Part shown: piece after piece, positions 22,415 through 33,199 of the stretch
Layout: every line of letters begins with the position of its first letter
How positions within the stretch are numbered: position 1 is the first letter of the stretch
Assembly (NCBI RefSeq): GCF_000003605.2
Contig: NW_003135357.1
Location: 195,547-233,512 of the forward strand
Direction: 5' to 3'
DNA from: Saccoglossus kowalevskii
Taxonomy: Eukaryota; Hemichordata; Enteropneusta; Harrimaniidae
Length of the DNA: 37,966 bases
The notes under the pieces: generated by a model
What the model saw: only the letters and a program-made list of their open reading frames with translations
Database searches by the model: none
Told to the model about the DNA's origin: nothing
Translations under genes and position numbers: made by a program

Positions 22415-22635
22415 GTGGATATTGATATTTAGTTTATAAAATGCACTGCTGGGTAAAAATATTATTTTATATATAATATTTATAAATAATATTTATATAG
22501 GTATTTAGTTGCTGCATAATAAAGATGTAGAATGCTGGGTAATATTGATACTGATATTTAGTCGACATTTTTATTACTTGGTAATATCGATAGTGCCGAT
22601 TTGTTCCGAGTCTGTATTGCTAGGTGATATATATG
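22415..22635. repeat. Degenerate tandem repeat, unit about 60-80 bp
   Basis: GATATTTAGT followed by TGCTGGGTAA (or TACTTGGTAA, TGCTAGGTGA) and a TATTGATA-like stretch recurs three to four times. It lies directly upstream of the open frame starting at 22670. Confidence 0.5.
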
Positions 22636-22669
22636 TCCAGTGTGCAGTAAAAGAACTAGCCGCAAAAAT

Positions 22670-22915
22670 GGAAATCCAACAGTCAGTAGGGTGTCCAGTG
22701 GGAATGAAAATGATGAACACCCGAAAAGAAACTGCTCGGTTACGAAATCTGAAGCAGGCATACTATAAACGTCATATTGTATATAACCAAGCCCTCTACG
22801 ACGGGGATGTGGCAACAATGGTTAGGAGTATGGTGGGACTATTCTTCTTGTTTGTGGATCTGACAGAATTAACGATATGTACATTTCATAATTGGGACTA
22901 TGTGTCCACTTTTTA
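22670..22915 (+). CDS. Hypothetical small open frame or first exon
   Basis: The ATG at 22670 has excellent context (CGCAAAAATGGAA) and is followed by 81 further codons. The part up to about residue 58 is charged and helical (RLRNLKQAYYKR, YNQALYDGDVATMV). After that it turns hydrophobic, which may be intron read-through after a possible donor ATG|GTTAGG. The helical part resembles exon 3 of the candidate gene at 25885-30036 and, differently aligned, the GDFTTMV stretch of the NTF2-like genes. It lies about 0.86 kb upstream of the divergent NTF2-like gene. No function can be given. Confidence 0.3.
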
Positions 22916-22919
22916 AAAG

Positions 22920-25780
22920 TAATCGCTGGTTCTCGGCGTCCCTTGCGAATGGCAAGTAGGATGCAGGTAACTAGTAAGTCGTTCCATTGGGCCGGGATTC
23001 CGACGTAATTTGAAAACATTCAAAGTTCCGCTCGTGCATGCTTATACTTACATATTTGAGATGTTTCTGGCATTTTTTGCTGTTTCTATGCAAAAGAAAC
23101 AGTTTTTTATTCACCCAACTTTGGAAAGTAAAAGGAAACCCCTGAACAGCCACGGGCGTAAACGCTGCCGTCAGGTAACCAAGGGAAATAGAACAAGCAA
23201 CAAAAAAGTGATGGACCAATCAGAATGCCGAATTCGTTACTAGTTACCGGCATCTTATGGCTTGGTATATATGCCATGACAATTGAGTCGGGAACCAGTC
23301 AATCTAAAGTAGTGTGCCGATTAAATGCGACAGGCAGTTGTCACCAAACCAAGCCCGACCAAACTTTCCTTACCAGTGCGCGGCTTGGCCGAGGTTCCCA
23401 CGAAGTCATGGCCGGTTATTCATGAATCTAGACCAGTTCCCTTGGTCTTTTATTTATTCTGCGAAACACCCACATCCCAAATTCGCTCATGGCCAGTGCG
23501 GGTGGATATTTGTGTGTGTTCATTTTAAGGTAGGACAACGCTGGGCGCATGCGCAGGTAGGAATGTTTCCTGCAAATTACGGGGGGGGGGGGGCAGCGTT
23601 GCTCACATAGTGTTAAACAGCATTCTGCAATGTCACATAGATAGACAATCAGAAATAGAGACAGATGCACACATCTCGCGATGTAGTGATTCATCATACA
23701 AGGAGATTGTCAAGTAGGATGTGTTTAACGAACAATTATATCCAAGTGTACACCGACCAAGGTTGTTGTATGGATCTTACAAGGTCTCAGGGTGAGTCAC
23801 AATATTGATGGTGTGTGGAAACTCAGGAACGTGCAAGTCGATTTGTGAGCGTGAAGAGTGACGATGCGTGTCTCGATTTTTGTGTTATATAACACTTGGT
23901 TTAATTCACAAAATATTGACATTTCTAACCACACCCTTTCTTGCCTGCCACATTATGCGAAAGTTCGCACGGTCATATTACAGGGTATAGCAACAACACA
24001 CTTCTCAAAACAAGTCTGATCAAAAGTTGATTTTTATTCAAGTTAAAATATTTATATACTGTTAGATAGAGCAAGCGTGGTGACATACCGGTAATTAGGA
24101 ATATTACACTAATGCGTTATGATTGATTAATAAATTATACATGATATTAAAAATTTGAAATATTGTAGATGTCCCAAGAGAAAATAATGTAGTTCATTTT
24201 TTTAGGATGAGATTTCAGTTATGCACCAATGCACCTGATACTAGAAGACTTTGAGTACCGTCAGAACATCTTTTTTTATTAAACACAGTAATAGTTGTAC
24301 AACGAATTGTAACATTTGAACAGCAGCTCCGGTAATTAGATGGCTTTGCTAAGTAGAATAAAGCAGGTAAAGCACACCAGTGTTCGTCAGGTTTCCGGTA
24401 GAACAGTTAGAGAGAGTTCATTCACCTCCCGGAAATCGGATACCCCGTCACGGCTAAGATGGCGTGAGTATTACGTGCACGGATGAAAGGAACAAAGAAC
24501 GGTGTCGACAGAGTGCGTCCTTCGAAGCGAGCCAGAAAATACACTTTTTTTCATTGCTATGTTGAGTGGCCAGTCTACGTGAATAAAACTCGCAATATCC
24601 GTTATGTACCTGGTGCGTGTAATATTACATCTGCAGTGGTGGCGGAATCGGGGCAGAAGGAGCGGTCCACCCCTCGAAAAAATGTTGCCCCCTCCAAATT
24701 CAAGCTGAAACCCTTTGTGTCAGCAAAATTTGCCCCTCAAAATACAGGAAATGGCGTTTCAGAGGGTATAGATTTCATGTAAGGTCGCGTCTTCCGTCGG
24801 CGCAAGGTTGATGAGCAGATCTCGCTTCCCCATGCAGAATTTCGTGTCGCCGCCTCTGATCTGATTACGTGGGCAATTTTAAGCCTCATTGGAAGTGAGT
24901 TCATATAATACACATGGTCGTTACTGTCTCATATGAGCAAAAAGAAAAATATTTTTATTTCAGGATTTTGCGGAATTTCAAATTAAACATTTACCTGTCA
25001 TGCAATGGCTTGATAGTATTCGGAGGACGGTTTTGGTGCACGACTGACTGCAATTTTGGCTGCATATTGCTTGATGTACTTCGACAAAAGTCACCAAACG
25101 TAATTTCTTTCATATTACTAATAGTACATATACTTTATAGCATTACACATATTTACACACACAATTGGACGATTATATCCTGCTTTAAGGTGATTTTGTT
25201 CTTGTATGCTAGGCTGAGTACCACAATACACTATTTGTAATCCCCAAAATAAGCAAACGATGTCGGAACTAATTGAGAGAAAAAGTCGGGAATTAATTAT
25301 TTGGCCCGAAAAAAAGGTCAGCTTCCTTATAAAAGATAGCATTTGTCACTTTAAATTATACTGCTTTTTTCATGGCAAATCTGGCAAATTTAGCTTAGTT
25401 TAGATAAACGACAAACCCCATAGTAAAATATGTACGCTTCAAGTTGTTACAACTTCCTGCAGTACAACTGGGTCGTACTCTAAGCCGACATCTCCGTTCT
25501 CACGGATCCGGGTCACAAAGCGGGTTCCGTCCGAGTCGTTAACCCGGAGTCAATTTGAAATACACGAAAGGCGCTTAAAACTCCGTGTATAAGTATATTT
25601 GCATAAGAGGTTGTGGCTCCAAATGAGTCGTGGATAACTAGCCCACATCATCGATTGCATGTTAAAGACACAAAGTCACGGATCTCTGAATTAAACGTCC
25701 GGGTCGAGCCACCGATATTTTAGCGTCGTTCTCACGATCAACTCCTCAATGAATTATGGCCAATATCGGGAAATTCGGTT
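22920..25780. other. Intergenic stretch with one exon-like block
   Basis: 24838-24894 (57 bp) is bounded by CTTCCCCATGCAG and GAA|GTGAGT and open in one frame (FRVAASDLITWAILSLIG). A further acceptor ATTTCAG at 24963 precedes DFAEFQIKHLPVMQWLDSI, but the phases do not join. Open frames near 23.3-23.7 and 24.48-24.78 kb look like chance. A poly-G run sits at about 23581-23593. Confidence 0.3.
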
Positions 25781-25789
25781 CGAGCGCGG

Positions 25790-25797
25790 TATAAAAA
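25790..25797 (+). promoter_or_regulatory. TATA box of the candidate four-exon gene
   Basis: GCGGTATAAAAAGCC is a near-ideal TATA box. It lies 95 bases before an ATG in strong context, the same distance as in the two other TATA-driven genes of this window (about 91 and 105 bases). Confidence 0.5.
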
Positions 25798-25884
25798 GCC
25801 TTGGCAAACCTACAATATCTCCCTACTAGTTAGATCACAGCGATTGCCACTGACCATACTCAAGCTCGCATTCTTTTTACAAGA

Positions 25885-28800
25885 ATGGCAAACGGTGGTA
25901 TGCATCAACATCCATAAGATACCATCTATTATAGATATCTGGAGATCCGTTATGGCACTGCAATCGATTTACGGATACATTGAACTCAAATCTGGTTGTG
26001 TTAATTCAAACTAAACTTAATGGATTAGCTAATATTTAATTGTAAAAGAAGTTATTAATTATCGTTATTAATCAAGTAACTTTGCACTTAATCTAATATT
26101 ATAGAAAATGTATGATATATCGGTTATGTTCGTAACATACGCGATAGTTCTGTAGCATCGAAGCAAGATAAATAAAATGACTTAAAACACGAGATAACCA
26201 AATATTAATTGTGACCACCTGTCACGTGATCCAAATAATGCGAGACAGTTTTCCCAGCTATGACTCATTATATCATCTAACACGACTGACCTCTGACCTC
26301 TATTTCTGGCGTGTTGTGCAGATCAATTACGACAATTGTCTCGAGTCAACAGTGAACGCTACCTCATTCCCGACCGGACACCTGGTACCACCCATGAGAC
26401 GCCAGTGATGTATGTCCTTTCTTGTCTTCTTGAAAAGTACGCCGCCACGTGAAACTAGCGAGTAGTTAAGCATTTCATTTTTCATGCTCGTTTTAATCAA
26501 AAAATTTGAATTAATATTTATATGACAAAGAATACTAGTATCTAATTAATTCAACACAGGGACAGATTTCTTGTTAGGAGCGCACCTTTTCAATGACGTC
26601 ATTGTCGATTGTATTATGGGATATACGTATAGTATAGTATACATTGTATATGCATTTTCTGCTGGAATGCAACAAATATAATGAGTTGCGTGCCAAACTG
26701 TTCAATAAAGCTAAGGATATGATCCCAGCATTTGAAAATAAACCTGCAGAGAAAAAAATCATGGAATTGTTACAGAATGAAAACATTATTATACCAGTAG
26801 CACAGTTCATAAATAAAAGCTTTGAAGTCAGGAAGCAGGGTCTTACTTGACATCTTAATGCCTGCTATCAATTTTGTAATTTTATATTAGATTGTATTTT
26901 AGAGATTTTGTATTATTTAGTAATTTAGTGATTGTATTTGTTATTTAGTATATTGTGTTTTTGTTTTGTTTTTTTATATATATATTTCTCCTTGTACTTT
27001 GTGACCATTTTCTTTCCCTCCGGGGATTGTGTAAGAGTCAATAAGTAAATAAAGTAGTAACAAGAGATTTATTTTAGTTGGGGAACGCTGGGTGCTAAAA
27101 CCACAATTTCAACAGTTTGTCAGATGCACGAGTTAATAATGACAGGTGACTGTACAGACGTTTGTAGACTTGATTCCAGCCCTCGCCGGGGCGCTACTGT
27201 CATTTCACCGAAGGGCGCCTAGGGAACAGCCCGCATACATTGAAAGCAATAATTGCTGAACAGAGCACACATAAACTAAACTACAATGTATTGTACGGCC
27301 GAAGCGGGATACGGACTGCAAAACCAATCCCATACATTTGAAATCAACGTAATAGAGGAGTTGAGAACGGTTTACTATCATATTATGCGTTTTGTTTTTC
27401 GGTTCACAGCAACATGTATACCATGTTTTCAATCTACAGCGACAACCATTAGGATGGATGCAGAATTTCGCGTTATTGATGGTTTCAATGGCAGCGGTGC
27501 GTGTGGAATATGTATTTTTTACGTCGAGAGGGACAGCTGTCTTCAAGTTGAACTTTGGGCTCTTTTCAGTAGCATTTTTGTTAAAAACGGACGCTTGAAA
27601 TACTTGTTAACTAAGATCAAATAGTTTTAGTCAATTAATGGATGGTCATCAACAAAACAAGTGATACACAAAAGAGGTGAAACAACACAGGTATATATGT
27701 AGCGAGCAAACTTGTTCAAAACAACGTCCCTCAATACCGGGTGTAGCGGGCAAGATTGTTCAAAATTTTGAAAATCATAACAGCAAAAATCGGGAATGGA
27801 CTCTGGCTGGCGGCCGACTCAAACATCTAAACACAACAATGAACGGCGTGGTTGGATACATCACGTCAAGAATGACTTTCCGCCCCAGTCCTCTTTTTAA
27901 AGTTAAAGGTGCGTTTATACAGAGCCTGACGAGTTGATTTTCGGTGTATTTTCCAGATTACTAAAAATAATAGTCAAATAATGAGAAAAAGAAGCATTTT
28001 ATAATTGTATCGAGACGTTTTGGATCATGACCTCTGCAATGATATGTACCTGGGATGTTGACATTGTAAACATTTTTAAATTTGAATAAAGAAACGGGTC
28101 TGGCATACTTTTTTTATTAGAAAATGTGTGATTTGCATAATTAATAAGGACTGCAAATTAATAAATATTAGGAATGTCTGCATATAATTTACTGTACATA
28201 ACGATTGACAAACTTAAGACAAAATCATAAATTTAATAATTGTTAGGGCTGCCTGAAATGCTACGGTAATTCTGGAACAAAGAGAGTGATTATGCAAATT
28301 AGCAAATATCCTGGTTTATTTCAGGACACTCAACAAGAAATTAAATTTGAAATAGCTTCAACACCCCTTGTTCGAATTGCTTTGAAATATCTATTATATG
28401 TTTGTTTGTTTTTGGATTGATTGTTGTATCGGTGAATTTTAAACTATCTCCGACACCGTTTTTATCTAAATGTTTTGAATGACACAAGTTAGCACAAAGT
28501 CGCTTAAAAAGTGCTAACTTTATCTTCCATAATTTGAGCGAAAAATTCAAGCCCATTTCTTGAATCACCAACATTAACCACCTTTTGATAAACTCCGACA
28601 TTGAGCGTTCTGAAAAGGTGTTTTAAACCGATTAATCAATCCTTTAATATGTATGGTTCGTTAACTTCTTGTATTTGTTTAATGTTGAGAAGGATAATCG
28701 TCAATATAAGATGTTTTTCTCGTTATATGGCCGTCATATTCCCTCTGTCAAATAAAAAAAGAAGATAATTCACCGTCTAATTTGATATTATTATTTTTTC

Positions 28801-30036
28801 CAGAAAACAAACAGTGATTAGTGATCAGTATACACGCCTACAATACTGTTATTCGAATGCATTGGAAGATCGATGTTACGTGACAGTAATAGAAGATCGA
28901 GCATTAGCAACCATGAGATCGTCAAAATATTTATCGCAATTAGTTCCTACCGGACTGCGGTTTTGTAGGTATGTCATTGTTTGACATGTAACCATCCACC
29001 CACCCCGATATCTTTGAGTACTAGTAGTATAAGGGTAATAGGAAATTACTTGGTAGTTGATATATCAGTATATGAACCATTACTTAGTTTTATCTGTATC
29101 GCCGACTTTTAAGAGGAATACACCATCACATGCCCGGAATTGTTTGTACCCCGACTGTTACAGTATTTATCAGCACTCGTAGCGTCATGTGAATTCCCCG
29201 ACACCGATACTTTTTGCCTGGTAGCGAAATTCCGTGCCCTGCCATAGAGGGCGTCTCTTTGCGTCTTACAGTATCCAAGATCACAAATGTGAAATTGTAT
29301 TTTGGAAATATTAATGATTAAGTCGGCTTATTTGGGAGATGAAACAAAAAAAAAAAAAAAAAAACATTTATGCACCCCCATCCGCTACAGAACACGAGGC
29401 ATAGTTGCCGTGCGTCCAATATACAGTCGTCTGGGGTTGACCGTGGGGTAGTGTCAGCAGGCGTTTAACGTGAGATATTTGGAGGTAAGGTACATACAGG
29501 CGTTGAACGTGGAGAAAATGTTAGCGCTCCCTCGACATAAACTTACCACTTCGAAACATTTAGTGTGTACAAATAAAACTCCAAATCACTTTTTTTAATT
29601 AACTGATGTACTTGCTCACGTCAAGCATCCCCCAACGCGTAGACTGGCACATACGAGAACGTAACGTTCCACCGAGGTATGACGGGCGCGCTCTTTATGG
29701 ACCGGCAAGACCGTTCCTGTGTATACTCCGTAACGTACGACACGTCATATATACGTCTTTCATAAGCAACAATATGTAAACAAAGCCGACGACGCGTACC
29801 GTTAAAATCACATGCTCTAAAGGCGACGTATATTAACCACTTAAACATTTATTAGTAACTAAATAAATTGTTCTTAAACTAATCAGAATGTATTTAGATG
29901 GATGGTGACGTATGGTATTGATTTTCCGGAAGTAGCTGCGGCAAGAGATCGAGCATTATTAGATGCGTGGAAACTGTTGTTAACCGGTGTTTGTATTTTA
30001 ACCCAGGCGCGTTCAGAACGAGCTATTGTGTCCTAA
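25885..30036 (+). CDS. Candidate four-exon gene, 134-residue helical protein of unknown family
   Basis: The proposed coding exons are 25885-25897 (ACAAGAATGGC start, donor GGTG|GTATGC), 26322-26409 (acceptor TTGTGCAG, donor GAT|GTATGT), 28804-28968 (acceptor TTTTTTCCAG, donor GTAG|GTATGT) and 29898-30036 (acceptor TGTATTTAG with an ACTAAT branch-like site, TAA stop). Phases are 1, 2 and 2 and all junctions keep the frame. The product starts MANGDQLRQLSRV. It contains helical, mildly cysteine-bearing stretches such as YTRLQYCYSNALEDR and LVPTGLRFCRWMVTYG, and ends RSERAIVS. No signal peptide, membrane span or known domain is recognised. A LINE tail lies in intron 2. No canonical AATAAA is seen close to the stop. 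The exons were assembled by eye, so individual borders may be wrong. Confidence 0.4.
26640..27056 (+). mobile_element. LINE 3'-end fragment
   Basis: A frame from about 26650 reads HFLLECNKYNELRAKLF, then PVAQFINKSFEVRK and a stop at 26850. This is the typical C-terminus of a LINE reverse-transcriptase ORF (zinc-binding H/C segment followed by a helical tail). About 200 bases of T-rich 3' UTR follow, with CCTCCGGGGATTG and an AATAAGTAAATAAAG tail. The 5' end is truncated. Confidence 0.7.
27060..28803. other. Region inside intron 2 of the candidate gene, with unassigned open frames
   Basis: Overlapping frames on both strands at 27205-27624 and a minus-strand ATG frame at 28341-28601 (86 codons, lysine-rich, AT-rich codons) show no family features. 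I could not support any of them as a gene. Confidence 0.3.
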
Positions 30037-32269
30037 ATTTCTAAGTTTTTGTGTTGTTTCCATCATGGAAAAATAATGCTAATATAATATATAGCTGCGG
30101 CTCGTGGACGTGAATCGTGCAATATCTTGTGATATATCCTCCTTCGAGGTAGCCTGAAGCATGAACCCTAAAGATCACTCCCTGCTTTTCTGGGATATAG
30201 TGATTATATAACTGCGATAATTTCCAGTATTAGATCAACACTGAACTCCACTTGCACTCGTCGAAAGTGACCAGCGCCCCTTACGGTCTGTCGATCGCGT
30301 AGGCTGTTGTTCTAAACTTGAAGGTGGCGTTTGGTTGAGAACTTGAAATGGATTTGTCCGATTTCGCTGACTCCAATCGTACGTGCCAATGTGGTTATCT
30401 GCATGTTTACAGCTACGCCATGCTTTTATTTTGTTTATTGCCCATATAAACACTCACAGAAATGTATAGTCAGATTAAAATCCGATGTAGTTATACCAGG
30501 ATTTGCCGACCAATTGCAGGATGGCTTACAAGAAATCTGCTTGTAACAAGAGTTATGATTGGTTGCTGGCATACTGTCATCTGTCCGAAATATCTTTTGA
30601 CCATATTCACAATGATTCAACGCCGTGATATATGAACATCTGTGAAATATATTCCTCGTATACATTTTTTTTACTTCACGCAAGTGCATTGTGGGACTGA
30701 AATTTGGTCAATCAAGATGGGATTCTACAGGACAAAAGTATGACGTCATAAAACTGTGTGTTTCGTAAATCGTTCCTATATATATATATAAGCAAGTACT
30801 GTGCGCAGTTGGTGTACAACAGCAAGATTGGCAGATAGTGTGAATATAAAAACGGATCGATAAAATACGAATTTGGACGACCTGACAATTGATATCTAGG
30901 TAGACGTGATGCCGTCGATTGAGTTTTACTGACGAATCAGTCTGCGCATGTGAGTTCCCATGGTAATGCACTGAAGTCATGGAGACAACCTATCAGTGCT
31001 GACACGGAATTCTGTGCCGTCTACGTATTTACGTAGAAATTCAACAGGCCATTCTTGAGTGCCCTGGGAATGGCACTCTGGATATGACTGGATTCCAGGC
31101 TAATATCTAAATTTTTGCAAAATATATACTCACGTTTATACCAAAGTACAAATTGTGCATCTCGTACGTATAACACAGTTTATACTAAATAAAGTGTATG
31201 ATGTTCAATATACGAAAGCTCCAGATGTCAACTGACTACAGAAACAAAAAGGAAAACAATTATTTCATATTTTTGATCGTTAAATGCCCCATGCTCAATA
31301 AATATGACCCATATTTATAGTGACCTCAGCCTGAGAGCCTGGTCTACAGGACTAACAATTTGCAGTTACGTCAGGTGAGAATATTAGACTGTGAATACGA
31401 GCATTTCGTATGCAAAACGCCTTAGTGAAGCTGTACCGAAATAAAATGGTTGACGTGAGTGTTACATTGAAACAAAATTAATGGGGCGTTAGTGAAGTGG
31501 ACGACAATGCTTCAATACTATTCCCGTATCTCAGAATTAAAAGCACCAGCCACTAATTTAACATAATATCGTGGACACAGGGGCGAAAAGGGTCTTATAA
31601 AATCATCATAATTATAAAATGGACAATCTAACACATATATTTGAGAAGTTATTTTATTTTATCCATCACTGTAGCTTCTTCCATTCAACTCGCAGTCAAT
31701 GCCTTGCGATTTGAAAAGAATTACAAACTAATTACCATAAATTGACAGGACAATAGGTAGACAGGCTGGAAATGTGATCCTGCTCCTACAGCGACTACCT
31801 GTTGCCTTGGTAACATTTAAGTTCTAAACCTCTTCTTGATTTACTATTTAGTTTGGTTGTAATGAACAATGACGCATGTTGAATTGGTCACGGTTTAATC
31901 TTAGCAGTTTCCAGGAGTGCATGACGTAGTAATTTCCGTAGTTTTAAATTAAATTATCTACAAAGCATTCAGATGGTTAATGTGAGGGTTTGTGATTTAT
32001 ATGTGTGTTTAGTGGCGACTTGTATGTAAAGTTTACTAACATTAAGATGACAGAAGTCGATAGGAACACATAAGTGGAGTTCTGCGCAGTGCAATCGACG
32101 TTGGCGGGCAATTATTTATCGTGCAGTACAGACAGCGTGACCGTATCTTGTAACATACGCAGTAACGCATGGATATACACGCACGCTAAATGGCGATGCA
32201 GTATTTATAACTCGTATATTACCATATTCTGCAGTATTGCGGCGTACATACAGAGTACACGCTATGCTG
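30037..32269. other. Intergenic stretch, no supported gene
   Basis: It contains (TA)n near 30778-30790, a CRE-type TGACGTCA at 30741-30748 and CTCF-like GCGCCCCTTA near 30274. Nothing coding was recognised. Confidence 0.3.
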
Positions 32270-32580
32270 CTCTCTGCTGTAAATTCAGACTGAGCAATTA
32301 CAGTTTAGAAATTGGAAGAGGAGTCAAAAGTATCGATAGATTCTGCAAATTGTGTAATGAAAAGGATACTGAAGATGAACATCACTTCCTTATAATATGC
32401 CCGGTATATAGTAAAGAGAGGGTCGTTTCATACAATGAAGCTGAAAAGTTATTCCTGACTTCATAAATCTGACACCTGAAAATAAATTCATAAAAATAAT
32501 GTCAAATAATAACTTAACAATTCCTTTAGTGAGGCGCATACATATTATCAACGCTTATCACAGTGTTTTTATACACTGTT
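32270..32580 (+). mobile_element. LINE reverse-transcriptase C-terminal fragment, frameshifted
   Basis: The frame reads FRLSNYSLEIGRG, FCKLCNEKDTEDEHHFLI and ICPVYSKER, the classic CxxC...EDE.HFL..C...Y...R zinc-binding end of LINE ORF2. It stops at 32466 (LFLTS), but the sequence continues in another frame as INLTPENKFIKIMS and then RRIHIINAYH, showing a frameshift. It is a decayed copy. Confidence 0.75.
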
Positions 32581-33094
32581 ATCAGCATTATAGCTGTTCT
32601 TTTAATAATCACTGCGCGTCACCGCTCTTGAGTGACTTTCCGCTCGACGCCCACCAATAATATAAATACTATAATGTCTGTTGTTGTGTCTACATCAACC
32701 ATCAACCGATCTACCAACACCATCATTATAATTGATTCTATGTAATCAACGATTGTAACAACAAATACTATTTAATACACTAAATAATTTGGCCTTTCAT
32801 TGTATAAGCTTCGTAATGTATTGATATATTCATTGGCCTATCTCCATAGTTCCGCATTAATGCACCATTAATAAGTTGATATATGCAAATGCGTTGGCGT
32901 GAAATGTACACAAGCACTGATCGGAACATATATCTTAGTCCAAATTAGGATTGTAAAATTCATCAAAAACACGAAACAAATCAAAATGAACGATACATAC
33001 GATAAATAAGACACTGGTTATTCTAATAAATACAGTAAAAACACTCACGATGGATACTATTGGACCCAAGCTAGATTGAATGGAATCGTCCTTG

Positions 33095-33101
33095 TATAAA
33101 A
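33095..33101 (+). promoter_or_regulatory. TATA box of the plus-strand NTF2-like gene
   Basis: CTTGTATAAAACCCC lies 105 bases before the ATG at 33200, predicting a start near 33125 and a leader of about 75 bases. Confidence 0.55.
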
Positions 33102-33199
33102 CCCCGCCAGGTAAGCTCGGAACCACACTGCAGTATTTGTCTAGAACAGAATAGTCTCTTTTTTTTCAATCTACGTTCCATTCAAACCTACACTGTAAG

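Noticed and set aside
23225-23697. Several overlapping frames on both strands near the poly-G run
   Set aside because: They are mutually overlapping, without conserved motifs, and some depend on reading through a homopolymer.
27205-27624. Frames of 112-113 codons on opposite strands
   Set aside because: Neither shows a domain, splice context or promoter; at most one could be real and nothing favours either.
28341-28601. Minus-strand 86-codon frame with ATG
   Set aside because: It is lysine- and AT-rich without family motifs, and lies in the intron of the candidate gene; it cannot be told from chance.
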